NCBI GenBank assembly: GCA_000507305.1
Contig: DF239907.1
Coordinates: 62,001-126,000 of the forward strand
Source of the DNA: Breviolum minutum Mf 1.05b.01
Taxonomy: Eukaryota; Sar; Dinophyceae; Suessiales; Symbiodiniaceae
DNA length: 64,000 nt
Direction of reading: 5' to 3'
Part shown: one piece after another, positions 36,563 to 46,430 of the stretch
Layout: every line of letters begins with the position of its first letter
How positions within the stretch are numbered: the first letter of the stretch is position 1
Notes under the pieces: generated by a model
What the model was told of the DNA's origin: nothing
The model's database searches: none
What the model saw: only the letters and a program-made list of their open reading frames with translations
Program-made: the position numbers and the translations under genes

Positions 36563-38429
36563 CGTAACTCGGATCGAGAGAAGCGTTGAGAAGTTGCTGT
36601 TTTTGGTGTTGTGTAAGGAAGGCGCAAAGAAAAGTGTTCCAACCCATTGGCTTCACCTGCAACGTTTCCCAAGGTGGCATGAGAGGCTTGAGAGATCGAA
36701 TTCGAAATGCTATGAGTTCCAGAGTTACATTCTTTCAGATGGAAGCTTTCAAGATTAAGAATCTTAATGGTAGAACAGATGCTGAAGGCTGCTTTCATGG
36801 AGTCGGTTGCACTCAAGCAGCCAGAGGCAAAATCACAGCGAAGTCAAGCTAGAATGATAATTAGGCACGATAAAGATTGAGAACGTGCAATAGTGCTACT
36901 CTCCAGACAGCTGCAAGCTGCATCAAGCTACCACTGGTTCACATTTGTTCACTTTTCTTTGGCCGGATGTGCTGTACTTTTTCCCTGCGTGTCAGCGCCA
37001 AAGAAGGCCTTGAGTATTTCAGAAGCTCGTAGTTCCAAGAACAGGGATCCACTGAAAACGAGTCCAAAACGCTAAAAGCATGTAAAAGCAATATTTGTGG
37101 TGAACTGCACCTGGAAAGTTACGAGTGTCCCAGAAAAGCAACGGTACAGGGCAAGACAAGAATCAACAGACCATTCATGCACTCGCTTGTTTTCAAGGAC
37201 AGAAGTAAAGGCGGGTATCAATTGTTGCCAGACCGCTGCCTTTCGCTATGCGTGGAATGCAGATGACGATCTGTGTAAAGCGAAAATGAATGACATGGCT
37301 GAGTTGTCCAGTGACAAAGCAGATGGTGATTCATATTGCCAACAATAAGCAGTGCTAAGTCATTTGCAGGTCGTGTTCAACACCTGTGCAATAGTTGCAC
37401 ATAATGAATGAGTCCATAGGACTCCCTATTTGTAAAAGCGAATTCAATGCCAATTTGCTTGGAAAAGGACGCAATTGTGCACGGGAAGTATCAGATCGTC
37501 ATTTAAGATGTTGTTCTATCTTAGTAAATCCTCCCATACATTTCCATACTAGTTTACTTTGTTGTGCCTTTGTGTGCTTCGTGTCAGGAAGCTCCACATA
37601 CTCTTCTCGGTTTGCATGAACCACAGGCGTGGAATTTTCTGTGAGGGTGTTGCCGGGTCCAAACCAAAAGCCTCAACATGAAATGATCCTGGAAGTATCC
37701 TGGATGTACTCGTACCCGCTCTTTGATCTGACCAGGAAGCAGAAGTAACACTATTCGGTTTGCATGAGCCAGCACCCCAGTTGGCTTTCTTACTGTTGAA
37801 TATATACGTATACTATATATATATACGTTGAAATGTTTGTATAATATGTATATATATATATGTTGTATACATCATACGGCGATTTAATGTTGATTTAAAA
37901 ATCTTCAAAAGAGATGCTTGCACTCTGGCTGCAAAATGGCCCGTTGAAGCCGAGAGCTGACAGAAGCGTCCAACAAACCTATACACTAAAAGCGTCTCCC
38001 TGTGGAACAAGGCCTTTGGACAAAGAGGGTTATTTGCACGTACGAGATTATGGCGATGAAGCGAGCATGGAATCATTCTTGCGAAGGTCGCGCAGCGCAG
38101 TCGGGTTTAGAAACAAGTATTTCAGTACACCAACAGAGAGTATTGTCAGTACTTCCTGGAGGTAGCTTCTCTTTTTTCCCTCGTTCTCAGTTTCAAAAGG
38201 CTTCTTCAGAGCCAGAAGCATGAGCTCACAGAGGCACCAAGGGAGTTTTTGTTGTTCGATATTTTGATGTTTTTGAGAGAGAGTTGAAGGGAGATAAGGG
38301 AGAGCGACACTAGGGTGAGAGTTGAGGATACATTTCTGGAATCCCTGCTGGGATGGTAGGCATGAGTGGCAAGAACTGCAAGGGAATACATGAAAACACA
38401 GGACACTTTACATATATATATATATATAT
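36563..38429. other. Intergenic stretch between dynein and the retrotransposon
   Basis: About 1.9 kb that should contain the short final dynein exon and 3' UTR. AT-rich microsatellite-like sequence lies at 37800-37865 and a (AT)n run at 38411-38429 abuts the retrotransposon. One + strand exon-like piece (37627-37749) is listed separately. A further open piece near 38010-38130 (GYLHVRDYGDEASMESFLRR) is coding-like but unassigned. No poly(A) signal or terminator can be claimed. Confidence 0.5.
37627..37749 (+). CDS. Possible terminal exon of an unidentified gene
   Basis: After a cacag|G acceptor, the + strand is open for about 40 codons (VEFSVRVLPGPNQKPQ, then ILEVSWMYSYPLFDLTRK) and ends at a TAA near 37749. 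The composition is protein-like and there is no obvious tie to dynein, whose C-terminus lies upstream. It could be the end of a small gene between dynein and the retrotransposon, or chance. I do not recognise the family. Confidence 0.25.
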
Positions 38430-38752
38430 TGTGAATTGCATAGTGAGGATGTTGTTCTTTCTTCCACTTTTCAGGTTCGGATCATCTCATCCATTATCGT
38501 ATCTTGGAGACCACTCGGCTCAGGAGGGCCCAGGGTGCGGAGGGTGTGGAACTCGTGGTCTTGTAGAGCCATAGATAGATCAGCCAGGGTGCTGCAATAT
38601 CTGGTCTTTGGTGAAAGGCCCGTTCGTATCTTTCTGCTTAGCCTGTGGCCACTTTCTTTCGGATTTCGATACTTCAGGCGGTCGGGGAAAACAATCTGCT
38701 TGCAGTCCGAAGGAGTTTTGAAGCTGTCGCAACTGCTTTTGTGTCAATCACA
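38430..38752 (+). repeat. 5' LTR of the copia element
   Basis: It is 323 bp long, starting tgtgaattgcatagtgagg and ending gtgtcaatcaca. The same sequence is found at 46431-46753 with no difference that I can see. It follows directly on an (AT)n run. Confidence 0.96.
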
Positions 38753-38753
38753 T

Positions 38754-38765
38754 TGGTAGCGGAGC
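38754..38765 (+). promoter_or_regulatory. Primer binding site, initiator tRNA-Met type
   Basis: TGGTAGCGGAGC starts one base after the 5' LTR. It is close to TGGTATCAGAGC, used by many copia elements, and to the complement of the CTGCTACCA 3' end of eukaryotic initiator tRNA-Met. This would prime minus-strand DNA synthesis. Confidence 0.75.
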
Positions 38766-38838
38766 TATCCAATAGCTCCAGGGTAACAACACTGATTTTG
38801 GTGAACAGTTTTGTGCTTTATCGAAGAGTGATCAACTG

Positions 38839-41800
38839 GTGACAATGGAGCCGACATCCACGACTGGATCTTCTGATGCGGGTTCAACTGTAACGACGCA
38901 GTTAGCCCTACTTGTACCATCCTTTGATCCATCCAAAGATGATCTCCTGATCTACCAACAGAAAGTTGAGATGCTGACGGCCACGTGGCCGGAAGGGAAG
39001 TTGATTGAGTTGGCTACCCGTTTGGTGTTGAACACCACGGGTACTGCTTTCCAAAAGTTGCAGCTGAATCAGTCACAGATTTTGGTGAACAACCAGAGCG
39101 GCATCCGCAAGATCATAGAACTCCTAGGAGGTGCCTGGGGGCAAATCCCCCTAGAGAAAAAGTTCGAGGCGGCGGAACGTGCCATATTTCGTTGTCAGCA
39201 ACGGAACGACGAGGCTAACGACAGTTACCTCGCTCGTGCCGATGTGTTGTGGCAAGAATTGCTCAACAAAGGCACCAAACTTGACGAATTACAGGCCTAT
39301 GTCATTCTACGAGGCTCTTTGCTATCATCTGAAGATAAGAAACGAGTGATCATCGACAGCGACACCAGTGGTTCCGGAACCCTGCAGGTCAGTAAGGTTC
39401 AAGCTGCGGTGCGAATGCTCGGGGCCGGTTTCTTTCACGAGATGACGTCAGGGAAAAGGATCAACAAATTCAAGACTTATGACAATAGCACAGCCTTGAT
39501 GATGGATGACGAGGAGACCGACGACAACTTCCACGCAGTCTCAGACTCGTTTGGTGACGAGGATGAAGCGTTGGAACAATTAGTGGCGGAAGGCGACGAA
39601 GATGCCTTACTAGTGAGTGAGTTTGAGAATGCAGCATTGGAAGTGCTGCAAGATGACTCCGGCTTATCAAGCGCTTATTCAGCATACACGGAAGCCCGTC
39701 GGAAGCTTTCAGAGAAAGTGAGGTTCCGTGGCTTTTTCCCGATTGGCAAAGGAAAAGGAAAGTCCTCTGGAAAATCTGGAAAGGGGCGCTTTGGCAAAGG
39801 CATGAATCGTGACAGGAAGCCGCTATCTCAACGCATTCTTCGGTCGCAGTGCAGACGTTGCTTTCAGTTTGGTCACTGGAAGGATGAGTGTCCATTGAAG
39901 TCTCAGGATGGTGGAAGTTCTGTCGCAGCAAGTTCCACAGGTGCTCCCAGTAGTTCGTTCACCGGAACAGCCACTATGAACGTCCCCGATTCCCTTCCTC
40001 TGGAGTTTCTCAACTTACAGGAGTTTGGTGAGACTGGTCTGGACGTGATTGATGAAGCACCTCGTTGTGATACCATAGTCAGTGAAGGTTTTGTGTGTGA
40101 AGGGGTTACCACACAAGGGGTTAATGGGTTTTTGGGGAATAACATTGATAAAAGTTGCAATGTTGCCATGGCTTTGCATCGTCTCAGGCATAGACGTATG
40201 ATGAAGCATCAAAATGAGTTGAATGAAACCCGACCGTGTGATAGGATTGATCCAAGTGGTGAAGCAAAAGTCTTCAGTGCATCTGGGGATCTGAGCTCCA
40301 GAGCCAATTTTGGAATCTTAGATACTGGAGCAACGAAAACAGTGATAGGTAGCCAATTGATCAAGGGTTTGATGAATAGCCTAGACCCAGAGATTCGAAA
40401 TAAAGTTGGTCGCTGTTCGTGCAACATTACATTTCGGTTTGGAAATCTCAGCACTTTGGACTCGCAACATGCCTTAGTCATACCTTTAGGACGTGTCAAG
40501 TTAAAGGTAGCTGTTGTTCCAGGTCAGACACCTTTCCTGGTATCCAATACGCTGATTCGTGCGCTGAAAGCCCAGATTGATGCCGATCAGCAAGTGTTGA
40601 AAAGCCCAATGTTGAAGCAAAGCGTCGACCTTCATTTGACTCCCAAAGGTCTTTTTCTGATCGATATCAATCAATTGGCTCTTCAAGCAAACGATCGAAT
40701 CAAAGTGCCAGCTTATGATACGTTCGTGAGCCAAGATCGTCCGATGGAAGTCAAAAGTGATGAAGCCAATCCGATCGTGAAGGAACAGTTGTTGATTGAA
40801 AAGTCACTTGAGGAAACGGTTTCACAGGCAGGGTCGGGCAGTCTAGAATCTCACATGACCGATTCAGACATGTCGCATGATAAACCTCAACATGTGGATC
40901 ATGATAGCTCAAAGGACAAATCGTGTGCCTGTGATTCATCGCATCTAAACGTGTGCCATGACGTCGTTGGTGGATCGTCTGAAGAAGCTCCACGTTCCCA
41001 GCAACGAGCCGGTGGAGGACTTCAGTCATCTATCGATTCTGGAACTCGAGGAAACAGTTGTGGACTTTGGCAGTACTCATCGCGGCAAGAAGTTCATCGA
41101 GATGTGGAACAACCACCAAAGCTGGATTCAGTGGTTCACAAGCCACTATCAGGAGAGCAAGAAGCCCAGTCACCGAAAGATGATTGCCTTCATTACTCTC
41201 AAGGTCGAGAGGTGCGAGCTGGAAGGAAAGCAAGTCCCTCGTTCCGAAGGTGCCGCATCGACCAAGACGAAGTCAATGCCCAAGGTGAGTCCCAAGCCGA
41301 AAGCCACGGGATACAAGCCAGATCTCAATGCCTTGACGGCCGAGTTGAGTCAGGAAGATCCCAGTTGGGAGGAAGTGGGCCTCGAGATCGATCCGATGGA
41401 CGACTACGACGAGACCAAGGCGGAGTTGGCCACTATGCAGACTCGAATGCTGTACATGGAGAACGCGATTCAGATGATCTTGCACCAGGTGAGTGCCATC
41501 AGCAGCATGACTCAGGACAAGTCATAGATGCATCCACTGAATGGCATTGGCTGAATGCAGGTGATCACGATGCTCTAGATCAAGGTTTCTCTGAAGTATT
41601 TCCTTTGCTTACCAGCAACTATGAAAAATCCGATCGAAATCGCTTTCATCAGCTAGTGTCACAATATACTGAAGAACTTCGAAAGGTGATTGATGGTTGT
41701 AACGGTTCAAGATCTCAGAAAAATGCCTTGTTATTCGAAGTCTTTTGTGGTCGTGATAGTCAACTTGCAAAGCAATGTCTTCAGATGGGTTCTCATGCTG

Positions 41801-44800
41801 AAAGATTTGGTTACGAACAAGGAGATTTGCACACCAAGGCTGGTCGATCAAACCTCTTTTCGAAATTATGTCATCAGAAACCCAGAAATGTTTGGTACAG
41901 TCCGATGTGTGGCCCATGGTGTGCATTCTCTGCTTTGAATGGATCCCGATCACCGGAAGCCTTTCAAGAATTGCAGGAACATCGACATCATCATGTGGCA
42001 GATCTTGCATTGGGTTTGGTGTTACTTCGGTTCCAAGCAAGTCACGGTAATCATTTTCACTGGGAACAACCTGCTAGATCCGCGATGTTTAGATCACCTC
42101 TCATGAAGGAAGTTTTTGAGAAAACCCAATGTGCCCAATTTGACTTATGCCAAGTAGGACATTTGTGTGACCCTCAAAGCCATAAGTTTGTGAAAAAGGG
42201 GCTAGAAGTTCTGACAACATCCACCAAGTTGTATCAAGACCTCCACGGTAATACATGTCCTGGAAACCATGAACATCAAAGAATTGAAGGTACCATCCGA
42301 ATTGGAAATGAAACCATAAGCCGAACAAAATGGTCGGAGAATTATCCTCGAAAGTTTGCTCGTAGGGTAGCTCGCTGTTTTTGTCACGATTTGAGAAGCC
42401 GTCCTGCTTTCTTGGAAGAATGTTTCATGATACCTGATTCAAGACAAAGCAAGTATCCAAGGCTATCTGCATGTCGAGCAAAGGGGAATGTCCCCAGCGC
42501 ATCTCCGACCACGTCGTTACCAGAACCAAAAAGACGTAGGATGTTGGAAAAGCAAAACTGTAAAACCCCACACGAAGTTTGGTCTGATATCGTGAGGTAT
42601 TTCCAAGAGAATACACCTCGTGTTGGTAAGAAGATCATTGATGACCCAAAGATTTTGCAGGAGTTACAAGGATACTTTTCCGATAAAACCATCCGATTTG
42701 TCGTTGTGTGTCGTGGTACGGATCGAGCACTTGGGCCAGTTCGCACGGTTGTCAAAGGTGAAGTCCCATATCGGAAATGTTTGTTCTTACACCGTGAAAC
42801 AAATGAATGGATGATAGAAGATGAATGGGAAACTTGGGAACAGTTGTCTCAAGCAAAGATTCAAATCAAAGGTCATCCGTGTAAACTGAATATAACCATG
42901 TTTGCTTGCAATCCTGTGGAGGTAACACCACCTCCTTTCGTACAACCTGCCTCAGAATCCCGGATGGAAACTGAAGCAGGTGTTGAACCGACTCGTCCGG
43001 AAGTTTCTCAGGAAGCATCGAGCCTTGAATCCGATCCAATGTTGTCTGAGCAGAACCGCATTGATCTACAAAGTCAAGATCATGGACCCAAGTTTTTGAA
43101 CTTACCAAGTGTTGATCGTCGTGAGATTGTGAAAGCTCATAAAAACCTTGGACATCCCTCGAATGATAGACTTTGTGCTTTGCTCAAACAGCAAGGGGCT
43201 CGTTCCGCAGTTTTGGACGGCGTGCAGGACTTTCGTTGCTCAGTCTGTAGCTCACAGTCACCACCAAAACATAGTCGTCCGGGAACGATTAAAGACAGTC
43301 TTGATTTCAACGATAGAATTGCAATCGATGGCTTGAAGTTTACCAATAGTCAAGGACAGCAATTTCACCTTTATCACGTGATAGATCTTGGAACCAATTT
43401 TCACGTAGCCATGATAGCACCAAATAGATCTGTCGATCATGCCATTTCGTGTTTCGTGCAAATGTGGCTGTGTTGGGCGGGGGCTCCTTGTGAAATCATC
43501 ATGGATTCCGCAACCGAATTTACCAGTGAACAATTTGAGCAATTCCTTCAAACGTATAATATACGGAGTAGGACAATTCCACCAGGGGCTCATTGGCAGA
43601 ATGGTAGGTGTGAAAGACATGGTAAGATCTTGGAAGAAATCCTTCAGAAGGTTGACCTTGAGACACCCATAAACTCGTATGATCAATTGCAAAAAGTTCT
43701 TTGGCACAGCACACAAGCCAAAAATTCTTGTGGACTTCGTAAGGGATTTTCTCCTGAAGTACTTGTGTTTGGTAAAAGTGCACGGTTACCCGGTTCGCTG
43801 TGTGGCGATGACTTGTTACCGGCGCATGAAATGGCAGACACCGAGACTGGTCAGGGCTTAAGGTTCCGAGAACATTTAGCCTTACGGGAATCTGCTCGAA
43901 GAGCTTTCCACAGTGCTGATAATGCCATGTCACTTAGAAGAGCTTTGCTTCGTAGATCATGTCCCACCCGGGGTTCATATCAAAGAGGTGAGTGGGTGAT
44001 GATTTGGAAATCTACTGTACAACAAAAGGGTTGGTTTGGTCCCATGCAAGTGATCATCCAGGATAGTCAACACTGTATTTGGGTAACTCAAGGAGGAAAT
44101 TTGCATAGGTGTGCTCCAGAACACTGTCGACCCGTCAATGCCTTTGAAGCACAGAAGTTACCGGTTGGTGTAGCATCTCATCAATTTCAAGATTTAGAGG
44201 AACAGATTGGCGAAAGACGGACCAATTCCATTCCAAGTGTCACTGAAATCCCGGAAACTCATGTTCATCAACAGAACCCAAATGTAGCACAGACAGATCT
44301 TGAAAATTCATCGTCAATCTCTGTTGGATCCTTGGAACAACCAGATGGTGAACCTGCTGTGTCCACTTCATCAGGTAGTAACGTAGATACTCAGGTACAT
44401 CCTTCTGAACCCAATGATGGTGTTCAAGTGCCAGTCCCTGATGGAACATCCGAAGATGAATTAGTTTGTGAGGGTTGGCATTGTGTAGACGAGGTTCTTT
44501 TCAATCACACTGACATGAATAATGAAGGTCTGGTTTGGAAAATTGAAGTCCTAGTTGGTGACCAAGAAATGCAAGAGTGGAGAGAAGCAGATGATCCTGC
44601 TGAACTCAGTTTCGTCGTTAGCGCTGCGAAGAAGCAGAGAGCTGAAGTGAAGTTGTCAGAGCTAAGTCAACAAGAACGTGAGGAATTCACTGGGGCAAAG
44701 GCCACTGAAATCAAAAACTGGTTGAAGACTGGAACTGTAACAAAAATGCTTAGAAATCAGCTTCCTCCGGAAGAGATTCTACGTTGCAGATGGGTGTTGA

Positions 44801-46377
44801 CATGGAAGCCAATTGAACCCTCGGATAGAGATCCCAGTCAACCAGACAAGCATTCTAAAGCGAAGGCTAGGCTGGTGGTCCTAGGATATTTAGACCCTCA
44901 CTTAGAAGAGTTAGCTCGTGACAGTCCCACTCTTGGTCGTCATTCGCGCATGCTGCTATTGCAAATGATTGCATCTCAAAGCTGGGATTTGTGTAGTTTT
45001 GACATCAAAGCAGCTTTCTTGCAGGGGCAACCACAAGACAATAGGATCATAGGTCTAGAACCGTGTGTAGAATTGGCAAAAGAAATGGCACTTAAACCAA
45101 ATGAGATTTGTAGACTGGTGAAGAGCGCATACGGTTTGATCGATGCACCTTATCTCTCGTATAAGGCACTTTCGGAAGCATTACTAAAGCTCGGTTTTGA
45201 AATTGCGCCTTTTGATCCTTGTTTGTTCGTCCTTCGAAATTCACAAACCCAGAAACTTCATGGTATTTTGGGCATTCATGTCGATGATGGACTTTGTGGT
45301 GGCGATGAAGTCTTTAGAGAAAAGATCGCTTTGTTGCAGAAACAATACCCATTTGGCTCTCAAAAGATAGGTTCGTTTGTCTTCACGGGTATCCAAATGC
45401 AACAACGTAGTGATAAAGCCATTGTTTTGTCACAGAGCGATTACATAAGAAAGATAAAGCCTATCAGCATTCCTGCAAATAGGAGAGAACAAGCTGAAGC
45501 AAAGGTTACTGAGGAAGAACGTCAAGCACTGAGGGCAATCATTGGAAGTCTCCAGTACGCGGCAGTGAATACTCGTCCGGATTTGGCAAGCAGGCTTAGC
45601 ATGTTACAGTCTAAGATCAATCAGGCACAGGTTGATACACTGATTGAAGCAAATAAAGTCCTTCATGAAGCCAAAAGACACCACGACGTAAGTTTGATTA
45701 TTCAACCCATTGCCTGTGAGGATTTTCGTTTTCTTGCTTTTTCAGATGCATCTTTCTCTTCGAAATCAAACCCTGGTTCACATGCTGGCAGTATCATTCT
45801 GGGAACACATCGACGAATTTCACATAACGTGTCATGTCTCATAAGTCCCATTTCCTGGGGTTGTCGTAAGATCCAAAAGGTTGTCACTAGCACCTTGTCA
45901 GCAGAGACCATGTCACTATCATCTATGTTAGACCAACTGTCGTGGCTGAAACTGTTCTGGGGTTGGTTGTTAGATCCAAAAGTTGACTGGAAGAATCCAG
46001 AAGCGAGTTTGCCGAAATTACCTGATGCACTTTCGGCATCAACGATCAAGAACCCAGAGGCCGAAGATGTTGCAGCCGTGGATTGTAAGTCTTTGTATGA
46101 TCTTGTATCTAGGACCGCAGCCCCAAATTGTCAAGAATATCGTACTCAACTCCAAGCTAGAGCCATTAAAGAGTATCTTGCTGAAGGTACACGATTAAGG
46201 TGGGTACACAGTGGAGCTCAATTAGCTGATGCATTGACAAAAGTAATGGAATCTTCATTCCTGCGTGAAACGCTCAGGGTTGGGCGATATAAATTACACG
46301 ATGAGCAAGAGATTCTTAAGCAAAGGGCGGATAAGAGACAACGCATCCAATGGCTAAAAACAGAAACCCAAAATTGA
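38839..46377 (+). CDS. Copia gag-pol polyprotein (about 2,510 aa)
   Basis: One frame runs without a stop; the first ATG is at 38845, two codons into the open frame. Landmarks, numbering residues from 38839: CCHC zinc knuckle CRRCFQFGHWKDEC at about 338-351; aspartic protease LDTGATKTVIG with the Asp near 495; a polar linker about 650-895; a divergent methyltransferase-like domain about 960-1200 (FEVFCG; SPMCGPWCAFS with Cys 1024); integrase zinc finger near 1434 (HKNLGH, CSVC) and catalytic Asp 1497, Asp 1556, Glu 1592, which is exact DD35E spacing; reverse transcriptase with FDIKAAFLQG (Asp 2055) and HVDD (about 2147-2150) in place of YVDD; RNase H with Asp 2303, Glu 2356, Asp 2415 and Asp 2464. 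It is much longer than a typical copia polyprotein (about 1,300-1,500 aa) because of the insertions between protease and integrase. Confidence 0.95.
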   Translation: MTMEPTSTTGSSDAGSTVTTQLALLVPSFDPSKDDLLIYQQKVEMLTATWPEGKLIELATRLVLNTTGTAFQKLQLNQSQILVNNQSGIRKIIELLGGAWGQIPLEKKFEAAERAIFRCQQRNDEANDSYLARADVLWQELLNKGTKLDELQAYVILRGSLLSSEDKKRVIIDSDTSGSGTLQVSKVQAAVRMLGAGFFHEMTSGKRINKFKTYDNSTALMMDDEETDDNFHAVSDSFGDEDEALEQLVAEGDEDALLVSEFENAALEVLQDDSGLSSAYSAYTEARRKLSEKVRFRGFFPIGKGKGKSSGKSGKGRFGKGMNRDRKPLSQRILRSQCRRCFQFGHWKDECPLKSQDGGSSVAASSTGAPSSSFTGTATMNVPDSLPLEFLNLQEFGETGLDVIDEAPRCDTIVSEGFVCEGVTTQGVNGFLGNNIDKSCNVAMALHRLRHRRMMKHQNELNETRPCDRIDPSGEAKVFSASGDLSSRANFGILDTGATKTVIGSQLIKGLMNSLDPEIRNKVGRCSCNITFRFGNLSTLDSQHALVIPLGRVKLKVAVVPGQTPFLVSNTLIRALKAQIDADQQVLKSPMLKQSVDLHLTPKGLFLIDINQLALQANDRIKVPAYDTFVSQDRPMEVKSDEANPIVKEQLLIEKSLEETVSQAGSGSLESHMTDSDMSHDKPQHVDHDSSKDKSCACDSSHLNVCHDVVGGSSEEAPRSQQRAGGGLQSSIDSGTRGNSCGLWQYSSRQEVHRDVEQPPKLDSVVHKPLSGEQEAQSPKDDCLHYSQGREVRAGRKASPSFRRCRIDQDEVNAQGESQAESHGIQARSQCLDGRVESGRSQLGGSGPRDRSDGRLRRDQGGVGHYADSNAVHGERDSDDLAPGECHQQHDSGQVIDASTEWHWLNAGDHDALDQGFSEVFPLLTSNYEKSDRNRFHQLVSQYTEELRKVIDGCNGSRSQKNALLFEVFCGRDSQLAKQCLQMGSHAERFGYEQGDLHTKAGRSNLFSKLCHQKPRNVWYSPMCGPWCAFSALNGSRSPEAFQELQEHRHHHVADLALGLVLLRFQASHGNHFHWEQPARSAMFRSPLMKEVFEKTQCAQFDLCQVGHLCDPQSHKFVKKGLEVLTTSTKLYQDLHGNTCPGNHEHQRIEGTIRIGNETISRTKWSENYPRKFARRVARCFCHDLRSRPAFLEECFMIPDSRQSKYPRLSACRAKGNVPSASPTTSLPEPKRRRMLEKQNCKTPHEVWSDIVRYFQENTPRVGKKIIDDPKILQELQGYFSDKTIRFVVVCRGTDRALGPVRTVVKGEVPYRKCLFLHRETNEWMIEDEWETWEQLSQAKIQIKGHPCKLNITMFACNPVEVTPPPFVQPASESRMETEAGVEPTRPEVSQEASSLESDPMLSEQNRIDLQSQDHGPKFLNLPSVDRREIVKAHKNLGHPSNDRLCALLKQQGARSAVLDGVQDFRCSVCSSQSPPKHSRPGTIKDSLDFNDRIAIDGLKFTNSQGQQFHLYHVIDLGTNFHVAMIAPNRSVDHAISCFVQMWLCWAGAPCEIIMDSATEFTSEQFEQFLQTYNIRSRTIPPGAHWQNGRCERHGKILEEILQKVDLETPINSYDQLQKVLWHSTQAKNSCGLRKGFSPEVLVFGKSARLPGSLCGDDLLPAHEMADTETGQGLRFREHLALRESARRAFHSADNAMSLRRALLRRSCPTRGSYQRGEWVMIWKSTVQQKGWFGPMQVIIQDSQHCIWVTQGGNLHRCAPEHCRPVNAFEAQKLPVGVASHQFQDLEEQIGERRTNSIPSVTEIPETHVHQQNPNVAQTDLENSSSISVGSLEQPDGEPAVSTSSGSNVDTQVHPSEPNDGVQVPVPDGTSEDELVCEGWHCVDEVLFNHTDMNNEGLVWKIEVLVGDQEMQEWREADDPAELSFVVSAAKKQRAEVKLSELSQQEREEFTGAKATEIKNWLKTGTVTKMLRNQLPPEEILRCRWVLTWKPIEPSDRDPSQPDKHSKAKARLVVLGYLDPHLEELARDSPTLGRHSRMLLLQMIASQSWDLCSFDIKAAFLQGQPQDNRIIGLEPCVELAKEMALKPNEICRLVKSAYGLIDAPYLSYKALSEALLKLGFEIAPFDPCLFVLRNSQTQKLHGILGIHVDDGLCGGDEVFREKIALLQKQYPFGSQKIGSFVFTGIQMQQRSDKAIVLSQSDYIRKIKPISIPANRREQAEAKVTEEERQALRAIIGSLQYAAVNTRPDLASRLSMLQSKINQAQVDTLIEANKVLHEAKRHHDVSLIIQPIACEDFRFLAFSDASFSSKSNPGSHAGSIILGTHRRISHNVSCLISPISWGCRKIQKVVTSTLSAETMSLSSMLDQLSWLKLFWGWLLDPKVDWKNPEASLPKLPDALSASTIKNPEAEDVAAVDCKSLYDLVSRTAAPNCQEYRTQLQARAIKEYLAEGTRLRWVHSGAQLADALTKVMESSFLRETLRVGRYKLHDEQEILKQRADKRQRIQWLKTETQN
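40958..41527 (+). CDS. Out-of-frame ORF inside the polyprotein, GxHRGKxFxEMW-type domain
   Basis: In the +1 frame relative to gag-pol, 189 codons are open from ATG 40958 to TAG 41525-41527. The product looks like a real folded protein: VDFGSTHRGKKFIEMW, then SWIQWFTSHY, then KMIAFITLKVE, and a C-terminal helix (MQTRMLYMENAIQMILHQV). The first part resembles the small FGkykGktfeeV...YxxW motif of some nucleases and retroelement proteins. Over the same bases the gag-pol frame is a low-complexity Ser/Arg/Gln/His/Asp-rich linker. It is either an overlapping gene or a captured domain shifted out of frame. Function unknown. Confidence 0.6.
   Translation: MTSLVDRLKKLHVPSNEPVEDFSHLSILELEETVVDFGSTHRGKKFIEMWNNHQSWIQWFTSHYQESKKPSHRKMIAFITLKVERCELEGKQVPRSEGAASTKTKSMPKVSPKPKATGYKPDLNALTAELSQEDPSWEEVGLEIDPMDDYDETKAELATMQTRMLYMENAIQMILHQVSAISSMTQDKS
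41710..42450 (+). other. Methyltransferase-like domain of the copia polyprotein
   Basis: The in-frame segment after the linker reads LLFEVFCGRDSQLAKQC, then GDLHTKAGRSN, then VWYSPMCGPWCAFSALNG. This follows the layout of a class I methyltransferase: a motif I-like FxVFCG, an acidic GD after strand 2-3, and a motif IV-like SPMCxPWCxFS. A cytosine methyltransferase would normally have PCQ at the last site; here it is MCG, so activity is uncertain. Cytosine methyltransferases have been reported inside dinoflagellate retrotransposons, which makes the assignment reasonable, but this one is divergent. Confidence 0.55.
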
Positions 46378-46408
46378 TCACCCTTCATTTCGTCTCCTTG
46401 AAAAGAAA

Positions 46409-46430
46409 ACTTGAAAAGAATTTTTGGGAG
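46409..46430 (+). promoter_or_regulatory. Probable polypurine tract of the copia element
   Basis: The purine-rich run ending tttttgggag lies immediately before the 3' LTR, where plus-strand DNA synthesis is primed. It is interrupted by T residues, so the functional tract may be just gggag with upstream gaaaagaa. Confidence 0.45.

Noticed and set aside
39470-46049. Minus-strand open frames of 60-150 codons inside the copia element
   Set aside because: They are shadows of the strong gag-pol frame with no recognisable motif of their own.
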